From Helopsaltes ochotensis (lineage: Eukaryota > Chordata > Aves > Passeriformes > Locustellidae): DNA of 64,000 nucleotides. The position numbers and the translations under genes were made by a program. The notes beneath the pieces are model-generated. The model was given only the letters and a program-made list of their open reading frames with translations. It was not told where the DNA came from and made no database searches. The stretch's first letter is position 1; every line of letters begins with the position of its first letter. The stretch covers positions 1,639,209 to 1,703,208 of the forward strand of contig VXBM01000045.1 in assembly GCA_013400155.1 (NCBI GenBank), written 5' to 3'. Shown here piece after piece: positions 26,851-41,051 of the stretch.

Positions 26851-28126
26851 GTGAGGGACGGCGGGCAGGATGTGGGGGAGGCAGGGAGGCCGTGAGGGAG
26901 GAGGGAGCGGGAGCGACCCCCTCGTCCTCCCTCAGCTCTGTCCGGCCCGCTGTGAGGGGAGGGGGCCCCGGCGGAGCCCTCCTGGGGGAGCCAGCCCCCT
27001 CCGTCGCTCTCCGCCTGGCCTTGGGTCTTGGGTGCCGGAGGGTGCCGGGTGTCCCCGGTACGGGCCCCCGCGGGATGAATATGGTATTAACAGGCTAAAC
27101 TGTGAGGGGAGCACCTGCAGCTGCTCAGGAGAAGCTGTAGCGGCGGGTCCCCAGGGCAGAGCTACCCCCGCCGCCCTCACCCCGACTGCCATACACTTGA
27201 GGAGCTGAGTTCCTTGGAGACCGCCCGTAATAAAAAACTAACGAGGTTAGCTCCTGGCAGAGGAAGGAGATGAGTTATAACTCCTACACCCGCCTCAGGG
27301 AGGTGTGCGCTGCATCACTGGCGGGGGGAAGGCTGCCCAGGGGCTCTGGAGGCAGCAGACACGAATGTCTGAGGCTGCTGAAGGGGAGCTGGGGCCACAG
27401 GAGCACTGCTCGGATTCCCCGAGAACGCCCCACTTACCTGGGGCCCAGGCTGCTCATGGGCACAGCGGGCAGGAGCCCCAGGCTGGGCTGGGTCATTGAG
27501 GGTGTATGTTTTGTATATTTTAGCCCTTGGGGTCCTGCCAGCAAATCTTTGGAAGACAGCAGAAGGGCTTATTCTGGAAGTCCAGAGCCAGATACAGTGA
27601 ATGCTCTAAATTGTGTAGGGCTTGTTAAAACAGTGGGCTTAAAACCTTTTTGACTTGCTGTTAAGACCAGATTTTGCTGATGGACAGTACCAGATAACAT
27701 CATCTGAATGACAAATACATATATACAAAAATAAGGAAACTAAGGCCTTAAACACAAATCCCATCAGACAGGCATATTATGAGGTAATTTAGCATCCTCT
27801 TAGGTGCTCACCTTTCCCTGAATCAAGTTATTAACACATAAATTACTGTGAATAAATCTGATTATTTTGCCTATCTTGGTGGTTACATGTATCTGGAGGC
27901 TTTGCATGATATTGTACCTTTAGCAAACTTTTGAAGTTGATTATAGGAATTTTTTCCCTGTCAAAAGTCAGTATCAGGAGCAGATGGGGAGCATGTTCTG
28001 AATTCTTCTGTGAGGCATCTATGCTGTCTTCTCAAAACCCAACAGCTGTGTTAATCTGAGTGTCCTCCATTCACTTTTCCTTGTCCTTCATTTTCACTAC
28101 ATGGATTTTGGTAGCTGTTACCATGA

Positions 28127-30102
<1,976 letters not shown>

Positions 30103-30290
30103 TATATCCTTGTAGGTTGAAAGTGCAGTCATGCTATGTAACAAATTCAGTTAGCTGTTAGTTTTCTTATTTTTTCCACTGTTTTACAGGTAACTGAAGA
30201 ATCTGTGTTACAGTCCAGTGCTGTTTTTCTGTAGTGTGAAGTGAAAAAGGGAACTCCTTTTATGAATAATAAAAGCATATTGTACGGAGT
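30103..30290 (+). other. RAMAC: RAMAC 3' UTR with AATAAA signal
   Basis: The stop codon is followed by about 165 bp of UTR and a canonical AATAAA at 30268-30273, so cleavage is expected near 30285-30295. A further AATAAA in ACACAATAAAAGTG near 31032 could serve a longer isoform. Confidence 0.7.
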
Positions 30291-32154
30291 TTGTTTAGAG
30301 TCTGTAGATTTTAGATTAAATTTTTATCTCCTTCTTTTGTCTGAATATGTATTGTGCACATTTTGTCTTCTATCACTGAGATTTCTCTCTGTTACATTTT
30401 AGAAACCAAAACAGGTAAGGGGAGAATAGGGTAACTGTGGTTTGTAGGCAGCCTGTAGCAATGGCACATTGCCTTAAGATAGCTCTTTTTGAAAATAATA
30501 TACTGTGTCTTTCTGTGGAGAGAATTTCTTAGTTTGGCTTTTGACAGTGAGAAGCTCAGTTTGGTTTGAATTTCAGATGCCTTAAAACTGAGAAGAGAGA
30601 TCCTATTACTGAAATATTTTATGGGGTTGGCATCGTGTCTGCTGACTCAATGGCTTCAATGTATTTGCAGTGTTCCTCTTAAAGTGTGATCTAAAAGTTG
30701 GATTTAAAAAGAAGTAGTTAAATATGTATCTTCTTGTAGGAGTTCAGAGTTGTTTTACCTGAGAAGTAATATCAAACTTAGATTAATCTGTGTCATCTTC
30801 AAATAAATTTGGTGCGTGAGTAATAAATTTTGGAATTCCCATTTCAGTGAAGCTGTAGAACTTCGATGCTATTGTAGTTTGTATGAAATACTTTGCGCAT
30901 GTTATAGAAAAAAAGAACTATGATCGGTACTGGTCTGTACTTTTTTCTGTATGGGAAAATAGCATAAACAGTGCAGAGTGTTACTCAGTTCTTAGAATTT
31001 AAGATTTATGGGGTTTTTTAAGCATTCACACAATAAAAGTGTAGTTCACATGTAAAGGATGTTTCTGAGTATTTCTGAAACCTACTTTTGAGACATTCAG
31101 GGTTGCAACATTGTCTCCTCGGCCAAGAGCTGAACAAGGGGTTGGACTGACATAAGTGCTAATACTGGACAGCTGTGGGCTTAAGTTGGAAGAATGGCCT
31201 ACTCAGCTGCAATCAGAAGGATGAGACACATTATGATTAATTAGAAGTCTGGAGTATTAATCCACTATCCACATTCTGCTCTAACAGGGTCAGAGTTCCC
31301 TGTTTCCCCATTTACGTGATCAGCTAATTTGTATCAAGGGAGCAGTGTGTGTCTTTGTACTTGACATTTTCTTCAGCTGCTGTGCAGAAACAGGGCCCCA
31401 TCCCCGCTGACTCCTGTAAAAGTCATGGCATTATGTGATAAGGAGCACAAATTAGTGCATCTTGATTTAAAGACAAAGTACAGAAGTCAAAAGCAGAGTC
31501 CCCCAGCTCATCAGATGCTTTTAAGAGCTAAAGGGTGTGTTTACACAGAATCAGTCACTGTATGAAGCTTTTACATAGGCTGTGATACACAAGTATCTTC
31601 ACCTAAGACACTTGTATTTGCTAAGTATTTGTTTTCTGCTTTTCATATAATACTGTTAGCTCTGATACAGGTTTTAATATCCTACTCCCTGAAGTATTTG
31701 CCTCGAATTCAGTTAGAAATCTTTCCACAAGAGGTTTGTTTTTCCTCTAGGGAGTTCTACTGGTTGAAATCCACTCCTTTGAACCCTCATTAATACAACA
31801 GTGGAGCCTTTACAGAGGGAGATACAAGATCATACAAAGTTTTTAAGTCTGCTCTGTGGAGAACCTGCAAGTCGGTCCCCTTGGTGGAATTCCCCTTTAA
31901 TTCAGAATCTTGTGCAAAGTGCCAAATAGCCCAGGCTACCCCTCCAAGAATGGAGTGCATCTCTTCCTGCAAAGAGCCTGACACTGCCAGCTCTGCCACG
32001 GAAGCCAGGCTGTGCCAGGATGTTCTTCTTCCACGCCATCTGGAGTACCATCTCAGGTTGAAATGAAACCCGGCAGAAAGAACAGATCTGTTTCATCTGC
32101 TGCCTTTCCTCAAGCTCAATAACTATTTCATTATTTTGATTATCTTTCAGCTAG

Positions 32155-32645
32155 TGAATAGAGTCCTAGAAGGGTTTGGTTGGAAGGGACCTCATTTAGT
32201 TCTAACCCCTGCCATATTTTCCACTAGACAGGTTGCTCAAAGTCCCATCCAACCTAGCCTTGAACACTTCCAGGGATGGGGCATCCACAGTTTTTCTGGG
32301 CAATGTGTGCCAGTGTCTCACCACCCTTGCAAGAAAGAATTTCTTCCCAATATCATCTAATTCTGCCCTCTTTCAGTTTGAAGCCATTCCCCCTTGTCCT
32401 GTATCTGTTAAAGTCCATCTCCAGGACTCTAAATTCTCTCAGGAAGAGAAGAGCACTTCTTCTAAGGAAGGTGCTCTAAGGTCTCCCCAAATTCTTTCCC
32501 AGCTCTCTCCCTGTTTTCATGACAGCATCAGGAATCCCATTTTGCTGGCTGTGCAGCAAAGCATGCCAAAAAAATGCCAGGTGGTGCAGTATTCCAGAAA
32601 ATGGCAAATCCAATCTTCAGCATTGTGGGTGAACTGTAGAAGCAG
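32155..32645 (-). mobile_element. CR1 LINE 3' fragment, minus orientation
   Basis: Read on the plus strand it shows the well-known reverse-complement CR1 landmarks in order: GGTTGGAAGGGACCTCAT, CCATCCAACCTAGCCTTG, AACACTTCCAGGGATGGGGC, GTGCCAGTGTCTCACCACCC, CCATTCCCCCTTGTCCTGT and AAGGTCTCCCC. CR1 is the dominant non-LTR retrotransposon of birds and usually survives as a 5'-truncated 3' end, as here. Substitutions and small indels throughout, and loss of the terminal ATTCTATG-type microsatellite, show an old inactive copy. The boundary near 32645 is approximate because the upstream part is too diverged to follow. Confidence 0.92.
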
Positions 32646-34257
32646 ATAGATCAGGATGGTGGTCTAGCTGGAAGTTATGAATTAGAATCACACATTTCAT
32701 GGTCTTGGCTCTCTTATGCTGAGTTTCTTGATTGAGATCAGGAGAGAGACAGACCAGTGCAGCTTCCAAGTCTGTGTTTTTATATTCATGATTCCCATAT
32801 GCCTTACCAGCAGAGCTCTCAATTCAACTTTAAGGGCTGGTATTATTTACAGAACTTTTCCTTGGAACAATTATGGCAAGAGTCCAATTTGGGAAGGCGG
32901 AGGGAGAGGAATACATTGTTAAATACATGCACCAGACAGAAAGATAAATAAAATTCATAATATATTACCTAATTTTCCACTTAGATTAATTGTATTTATG
33001 ATAAAGTCCAGTTTACTGTCTCTGTCAAGCTAAATAAAACCAGCTGAGTATTGCCAGCAATTACAATTTGTGCATTACAGTGTGTTACAGGTGATAAAAC
33101 TGAAACTGGGTAACTTCAATATTTGCAACTTCAAACACTGCAGAAATTATTTGCTTTAACTATGCTGGAGATTGCAGGGTAAACATTAAAATTCAGTGTC
33201 TGGATTCTGACTTCAGGAGATCTCTTCCATCTGACATTTGCTCAGACATCATTATTATCTGAATAAAACAAAGGTAAGTTTTATGTATTAAAAATGACTG
33301 CCATGTTACCAAGAGTCTGAATACAAAGTTCTGAATAGGGCTTTGCAGCAGCTCTAAATCCATTCCTGAACACATACAGCAATTTTGCATGGATTTTTAA
33401 TTGATACTGAAGAATAATCATGCTAAATTACAGGTACTGTGGCAAATAACTAAGAAAAATCAATACATCAATACAATTTTATGCAATTTCATAACTAGCA
33501 TTTTTAAAAATGCTAAAGGCTCTCAAATCACAGCTAAGCCCCTAGAACTTGAATGCAAAAGAACATGCACAGTTAAAAAAAATCTCACTCTGATTTGTGA
33601 GATCCAGTTTTACAAGTTTTCAGTGCCATTCAACCTCTATTTCATTCTGTCTGTGCAGCTGGGAACAGAAATGTGCAGATGTGCTTTGAAAGGTTAGTTA
33701 GAAGCTGAACTACTTTCAAGAAGCTCTCTAGTAGAGATTTCAGACCAGGTAGACAAATGTCATTTGTGATATAATCAACATTTAACTCCTGGAACAAGGA
33801 AGATATTTAACCTACTGTTTAAATATATTTTAATAAATTGTAGCAGTTATAAATTTGAATATATTTAAACTCATACTAATAATTTGCTAATAAATATTCT
33901 GCTTAACCAAGGAACATGTCCACATTTGCTTCACACTGAGATGTTGGACGGGAAAAGCTTTTTGTGTCAAATTAAAGAGAAGGTTTTATCTGCCACCACC
34001 CCTATTCTTTAGGTAAAACAAAAATCTCTGAGTTACACAACACTGGGGAATTTTTCTGGCTGGTCCAACTGTGCTGTCACACCTTCTCTAACGCTCAAAC
34101 AAGAGGAGTACGAACATCAAGCAAGAAGGAAAGGAAAACAGCACTGCTCCCCACCGCAGGTACTGACCGCCTTGGGAGCAATTTGGCAAAACTGCACCTC
34201 CTTTGCCTTTCATTTGCCAATCATGAAAAACTGCCCTTGTCCCTGAACGTTAGAAGA

Positions 34258-34372
34258 GAGCTACATAACCCTGCTTGAATTATGCACAGCACGGATGCTC
34301 TAATGCCCAGAAGCTAAGCAAGATTATAGGGCAGATAAGGTTTTCCTGAAAGCACCTAGGAAAACTGCAGCC
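34258..34372 (+). repeat. Possible 5S rRNA-derived relic (5S pseudogene or AmnSINE1-type head)
   Basis: The segment can be laid over vertebrate 5S rRNA in the same order: GAGCTACATAACC against the 5' end, a GATGCTCTAATGCCC stretch against the second quarter, then GAAGCTAAGCA (34310-34320), an exact match to the internal-promoter box A core, followed by a diverged match to the GGTTAGTACTTGG and GCCTGGGAA regions. Length, about 115 bp, is close to the 5S size of about 120. It is too diverged to be a functional 5S gene. AmnSINE1, an ancient amniote SINE, carries a 5S-derived head, so either origin is possible. Alignment was by eye. Confidence 0.42.
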
Positions 34373-37300
34373 TGATTCAAGACACACAGAGGTAAATCTA
34401 GAGATCAAATCTGAGTCCAGTGGCTCCAGCACTGCCAGGAGAGGCAATGGCAACCGTGCTGCAGTGGTGCACAGTGATCCTGCCTCTCAAGAGGCTTATT
34501 TTTCGATTAGGCCCTGCAGGCTGGAATGTATTTTTGTGTTTACCATGGCCTATATTTTTCTTCAGAAAGCCTGGACTGCACTTAGTGGTTGTCAGTCCTC
34601 ATTTGCTCGTGTGAAAAAGCGATGCCAAAGTGTTATTTCTGTACAGTTCACCCCTGACTGAGTACCCTGCCCTGTTAAAATGCACATTTATTACAGGAGA
34701 TGGTGGAAGTTGCTAATACCTACGTTTTACTCCAAGTCTAATAAACACACAATGGGAGAAATTATATCACCATCCTCAATGCATAACTTCTGTGCTATCT
34801 GTGACTAGCATGAAAACAAATTAATGTTATCTTTATCCTAGCACAGAGATACCTTTTTTTTAATCAAATCATACTTCAGCAGCTGGCTTTTCCCCCCCAA
34901 GTGTGGTCTCCCTTTTTATTTTGGGGGGTTTTGTTGTATATTGTAAAATTCCAACTTTTCTTCATCAATAAAAGGTGTCTCAATAACAAGGATCAAAACT
35001 GCTTCTGCTCATTATTTGAAGAAAAAACCCTTATCTATTCAAGAAATTAGTTAAAATAATGAAAATAACTTAGTTATTTGTTCTAGAACTACATAAATAA
35101 TTAATTCTCAGTCTCATCCATGAAATAAACAATCTTCAAGGATTCAAGCAGAATCTTCAAATGGAAACATGTTACATGTTAAAAGAATGATTAAGACACT
35201 AAGATTTTTCTTGCTTTTGTTTTGTGTGAGGAAAGGCAATATGGTATTTCTATATCCACATAAATTAAATACTTAAGATTATAATCAGTACTGCTGAGGT
35301 AAAAGTTAAAAGCCCAACTATTTTGTAAGACATTTCACACAGCTTTTGGCCAGGTTTAGCATGATCAGAAAGTGGGTGCCTTTTGTCCAAAGTCATGCTT
35401 GTTTCTGAAGAAATCCTTGAAATGATACCTTTTTCTATTGAAAATGTGCTCAAGAAAAACAAAATTACAGTAATAATTACCAAAAGCAACCAGCCCCAAA
35501 TGATTACATGTTCTTTTTACATAACAAGAAAATTATTTTTTTCCACAGCAAAGGCCTGGTTTTCAGTCATCATGTCATCTTGATTTATGAAGGCCACTGA
35601 GACCTAAACCAAAGTACATTTAAGAATACTGCTTCAGTGGTTTTAATGGTATGAGCAGTTAAATACAGCATACAAAACCTCTGGAGTTTAGATCAGTTTA
35701 GTGCAAGAGCTCTATGGGGACACACATTCTTCTCAGATCAAGCTCATATTACTCATTTACAAGCCACACACTTGAAACACAAGCTCTGAAGTGAGCTGAG
35801 GGAGCATCAAGCCTGGGGTACACATATGCTCCTCTAAACATATGCCCAGCTAAACTCCTGTAAGAATGGAAAGGAGCTTTACCTTAAATTGCCAACATGG
35901 GCAAATCCTATTTCTCCAGGCTTGCGGCTCAGAGGATACTTCCATCAGAAGGAGTAATTTATTTTTTTTATATTCTAAGAGAAAATGGGAGTGGAGAGGT
36001 GTTGTTACAGGGCTGGCAATGAAGGGAAGGAGCATGGCTGAGCTTAAAGGACCCTTTCATGGCTCTTTCCCCATGTATCCTGCAAAGGAGAGTAAGTGTT
36101 CAGATTTGACTGCTGGTCATCAAGTGACTTTATGGCCACATCACAGCCTGCAGGGTGGGAAACTAAAACCAAAAAACAACCAAATAAAAACCAAATAAAA
36201 AACCCCAACAACAAAACAAATTCCCTCCTCCACAGACTCCAGGGATCTCCCTGTCACAGAACATTCTCCCTGCAGAATGCAGAATCTGGAAGCAGTTAAG
36301 CAGCTGGCTCATTACACTTAAGGCAAAGCTTGAGTCCTTAAGTAAGGTGGACAGATCCAAGGGACAATAAACAAATCACTGTTCATTATGTATCTTGCAG
36401 TCTGGGTAAATCCAATTGAAGAAGCTCTTTAGACCCCACCCAGTAGGATTTTAGTTTTTAGAGACAAAAAGGATTTAGTGCTAGATAATAAACGCTAAGC
36501 CTAATCTTACTTCTCTCCACACCTCCATTAGACATATTCTTACTACTGACCTAAAAATATTTTTTAAATCTGATACTGTTTTTACTCTTGCCTTCCTATC
36601 CCTGCCACTTCCTGGCACCAAGCCACTTATTTCAGATATAGCTGTTTTACTAGTTTCTCATATTCTGAGCACTTCTGAAGACAAGAACTCTTAAAGCTAC
36701 TTTAAAATTTTAAGAACACAATTTTTCCACAGTTCCAGTCATTCTTCCAGAACTAAAAAAAAAGTGAAAAAGATGCTTTCAAAAATAGAACCAGACATGC
36801 GTGTTATATACTCAAATACAAATCATATTTAATACTTTTGTGTCTCAGCTTCCATCTGTAAAACTGTGGTTCTCTGCCCTGTTTTCCTCTTCTGTGCTCT
36901 GCATTTTGGCTACAAAAGCTACCAGGCAGCAGCTACTCCATATAAACCATAGGTATGGTGTATAAATCTCAGCTGGGGTCTGTATGTTGCAACACAATGT
37001 ATTAGAAACATTCTGGTGAACAAATTATTTTGTTGATTTTAAAATATTTCTTTAACTAAACTGAAAGATACTATGAAGGCAGAGACTTGTTTTAAACAGT
37101 GTCTTTATGTCACTTCATAGTTATAATGCATATACATATATATATATAGGATTCTGCAACCTAGGAAGCTCTCAAAGCTAGACCTGCAGTAAACACTAAG
37201 TGATTCTAATCCTGTGGGTAACAGTAGAAAAGGCCTTAAAAATTTAAATAGCATAATCATCATAACTAAGAGGTGTGGGTAGTCCAACTTGACAGTTAAG

Positions 37301-38880
37301 ACTGAATTAGACAGAGGTGAATTAAAAACAAGGGGACAATCTGCTCAAACTAGATTTCATGTCAATAAAACTTGTGACAGTTACTGTACTGAAGGTGCTA
37401 TTCATGTACATTTAATTGATTTTATAAACATTCTCACACACACCATACAGTCAGAGCAAGGGTGAGAAAAATTCCAGCCTTACAAGTATTACAGTGCGTG
37501 CTTAAAAAAAACCAAACAAAAAATGTTAAAGCAAACAACAAAAATTACATAGTTAAAAATCTGAGTTTCCAAAAACATAAAAGGTAAAGTTATTCTTTGC
37601 ACCTACAGGAAAAGAAAAGAAAATACAATGGTGAGGGGAGGAATGGATGAGACAGCCACGATGGAAGAGGGTATATACTGGTGAAGAAAAAGAGTGATAG
37701 ATCAGCTATTGCAACAGAAGTCTCTGATCAGAAATAAAGTTTAATTCTAGAAGAGTCTACTGAAAGGTCAGTGTCCTTAGTAGCTGAGAAGATGAAACCA
37801 TATAACTGAAGGTAAAATAAAAATCTATTTAAAAGTCATCTGTAATTGATGAGAACTGGAAGAGAAAGATGGCATCACAGACCGTTGGCAAAAGAATTCC
37901 TCCATATGGCATCTATTTCTCATTAATGGTCTGGGGGAGGATCCTAGACATCCCAGCAGGTCCTGTCGTGACTTTGGATTCAAAGCTGTCCACACACTCA
38001 GCTGCTCTCTGGCTGAACTCCACTTTTGCTGCACACAATGCACACAGCAGTGCCAGGAACGTGGGCTGATGAACGGCTTCTGTCTCTTTTGATCACACCT
38101 CCCATACTACATTTGAAAAGGTGGAAACCTGTCCCTAACCATGCCAACCCAGACATGGCTCAGAAAATCTTAGATTCTTCACATCTTCAGCTGCTAGTAT
38201 AGAAACTTTCAGGATTCCCTCTGAAAGCTGTTCTTTGAGCCCCTGGAGCTCATTGCCAATTCCTTCTCTCAACAACAGCTTAAGCCTGAGATCTCTTCAC
38301 TCACTATACTGTTTATCATCAGCTATGGATTGGTTATTTTGGGACAGCTTCACTGTGGAACAGTGTGTGACAGTGACTTTGTAGTATTTTTGTCTGCACC
38401 ACTTGGAATAAAAGAAGCTTATTCAGAGATCCCAGCTGAGTTCAGGATCCTTACAGCACCTACCAACATCTCTATGGAGCACCCCTACCATTGCTTGTAA
38501 GAGACAAGTGGAGTTTAATACAACAATCTCAGTAAATTACACAGGAGTGCCTCTGTTTCAAAAGCTGAGAGGAGGTTATTAAACAAAGAAAATTACTGTA
38601 GGTAATAAAAATCACTGACACCTCACTGGGAGTTACCTGGGTTAATACAGACAGGGTGGCGAACAGTACAGACTTGAAAACAAGATAAGGGTCCAAAGAG
38701 CAAAATAGATTTGAATTGCTATGGATTAAGCTGCAGAATAAACCACATTTTTTTCTATGAGCGTAACAGATATAAATATATAGGAGCAGTCAGTCCACCG
38801 CAGCATGCTGAGAGCCTAAACAAATGTTCTAACGCATGAAGGATCTCGTGTATGTAACATCTGCATCACAAGCAGGGTGG

Positions 38881-38914
38881 GGCAGTGCCACGCTGGGGCC
38901 GCTGTGACACTGCC
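38881..38914. repeat. Short GC-rich inverted repeat
   Basis: GGCAGTGCCAC (38881-38891) pairs with GTGACACTGCC (38904-38914) with one mismatch around a 12-base loop. It lies 118 bp before the larger palindrome and inside a small GC-rich patch. Confidence 0.7.
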
Positions 38915-39031
38915 AGCCTGCAGGCAGAGCTGGGCTGGGCACAGTCTGCTAACAGCAGCTGACAAACTGCAGATTCCCATGCAGTAACAGCAGGGCCTTC
39001 TGTTTTAACTAGCAAAACACTACAGCAGAAT

Positions 39032-39093
39032 CACTGATCTGTAGTTATAATTTTATTTAATGAATTAAATAAAATCATAACTACAGATCAGTG
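39032..39093. repeat. Nearly perfect 62-bp palindrome
   Basis: The left arm (39032-39061) and right arm (39064-39093) are 30 bases each, complementary at 29 of 30 positions (one A/C mismatch at position 18), separated by only two bases (GA). The arms begin CACTGATCTGTAGTTAT and end in an AT-rich centre. No flanking target-site duplication or transposon terminal motif is evident. It can extrude as a cruciform or fold as a long RNA hairpin. Confidence 0.95.
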
Positions 39094-41007
39094 TAAATCT
39101 GTGTCCAAATCTTACTCCATTTCCAAGTCAAATTAACACATCACTTCAGATTAGGATAAGCAATACATCCTGAATAGTGATACAGGCCAGAATGCGATTC
39201 CATTTATCTCAGTTTATAAATCTTCATTGACTCTTTGTCAGGAAACTTCACTATACACAGAAGGAAATAAAGGAATAAACCAAAGACTTTACACTGAAGA
39301 AACAACTAAAATGGGTATTTTAATTCACATTTGTAACCTTCAAAGAGCTTTCAAATTTATATGGCTTTAAATAATAATGATTTTGACAAAAAATATTATT
39401 TCCTCTGTGAAAGGTATTCACAAGAAATTGAAAAGCGCAAGGTAAATGAGGTTCCATTTTTCACATTTGTGAGTGAGCCTGCTCTGACTGTGCAGTGGGA
39501 GAGGTATTTATTATGCATAGCCTGTCCTCCTCCTTGGATGCTGTCTTCCAGTTTGGACTGGAAACACAGTGTGTTAGAGGATCATTAACCAGGGTCATGT
39601 ATATCATCTCTCCCTCACAAATGAACACTGTCAACACTGCAACAGCCACAGAGACACTGTATAATCAGGCCCCAATGTACACATTGTGGCTCACACACAA
39701 CAAAGCAGACAGACTAAACTGCACAAGAGAAATCTGTTTTTCCCTGAAACATACCCAGCCAAAAGCAATGGCAAGGCAATGGCTTCACAGCTGCTGCAAG
39801 GCTCCTTGGAGCTGGTCTATCCTGCATGAAAAGCACAGAAACTACACAGACACCTCTGGCCATGAGGGATCCTGCCACCATGAGTTATCACAAAATTCTA
39901 TTACCATCTATTCCAGATGGACAGTGTCCTTATCCCTTGGATTACAAGAAGTTTCAAGCACATGACAAGAGCTGTACACTGTAAACACATTATGAAAGAA
40001 GACTGGAGACAAATACCACCTTACACTGCCTTGTACAAATCATGGTGTAGGGAATGAGTATTGTTTCATGGAGCAAAGACCTGGGTCACAGAGCCATATC
40101 ACATACTGCTCTCACATCCACGCACTCCAAGAAAACACCAGCCTCATAGATTTATAAAGCAATCAGATTGCATGGTGAGAGATATAGAAGTATATGGAAG
40201 AATTGTTTTCTTCACACTTTTATTCCTGTCTCTGAGCACTGCTCAATTTACAGGAAACTAATTATTGAAACTGAATTAATTTCTGTTAAGCTTTTCCCAC
40301 ACAATCCTGTCTCTTACACGGCATTCTTATTCTCTACCATTCCAGAAATCATTTTAGGTTCCTCTTTCTGCCTTAAAAGAGAGGAATGCAATGCAGTACT
40401 GAAGAAAACTGAGTAAGAGTTTCATCTCCTTCCAGGAGTCTCATGATCCACTCTTAAATCTTTTTCCATTACTATTTAATAGTATTATAATTACTGTTAT
40501 TCTCCAGTGTTCAGAATAATCACAAAACAAATACAACCTTGATTATGCTCATATTATTATTTGTACTGCAGGGGCAACAAGAGATTTTGAGCTTTACCAA
40601 AGGAAGAGAGGAATGTGCATCTCCAAGAACCCCCACCTAATCTAGAATGAGAATTTGTAGGTTATTATAAACAGAAAAGACTAGAGAAAAGGGGAAAAAC
40701 ACAGAGGTTGCTAAACCTTGTTTATATGCTCTTATTTTCTTACTTTAGATGTCTGACCCGTTTCTTTTGAAAAGATTCTTTCCTTTATGAAAATGGACAA
40801 ATAAGACATATAGGATAATCAGCAATCCTACTCTCTACAATTGGCTCAAACCTTATTGTTTAGGACAAATTCTTCTCTAAAACCCTTAAATACAGTTATC
40901 TCCTCTGCTGCGAATCCAACATTTGCGACAGCCTTGATAGCTTATTCTCTGCTGCCAAACCTGCCTCCAGTCCCACTTTTTTGTTGCAACTAAGAAGTCA
41001 CAGATTT

Positions 41008-41051
41008 ATTTATCCTCTAAAACTGTGGGCTGTATTTATCCTCTAAAACTG
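41008..41051. repeat. Short tandem duplication, 18-bp unit
   Basis: ATTTATCCTCTAAAACTG occurs at 41008-41025 and again at 41034-41051 (period 26) with no mismatch. Confidence 0.88.

Larger units (their letters stand above)
26340..27210 (+). promoter_or_regulatory. RAMAC: RAMAC CpG-island promoter
   Basis: A CpG-rich region surrounds the predicted start of RAMAC. It contains the minisatellite at 26501-26780, a GGCGGGGC GC-box-like element (26792-26799), an ETS/GABPA-type site CCGGAAG at 26805-26811 and a GCGGCGGCGGCTCCGGCGG segment typical of housekeeping 5' UTRs. There is no TATA box at the expected distance. Initiation is placed at roughly 26812-26830 by inference from the ETS site and the first donor. 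Confidence 0.7.

Noticed and set aside
26366..27098. Long open frames (162 and 181 codons) rich in CPSPV/RVPPRC repeats
   Set aside because: They are translations of the 20-23 bp minisatellite and CpG island upstream of RAMAC; two frames are open at once because the GC-rich repeat lacks stop trinucleotides.
36160..36215. AACCAAATAAA-like direct repeats resembling an array
   Set aside because: Irregular A/C low-complexity sequence without constant repeats and spacers; not a CRISPR array, which would not be expected in an animal genome.
37128..37148. TATATATA segment as a possible promoter element
   Set aside because: A short AT microsatellite with no CpG context, downstream exon or initiator.
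39495..39965. 156-codon frame on the plus strand
   Set aside because: No domain, no splice context and ordinary composition; I could not connect it to any family or neighbouring exon.
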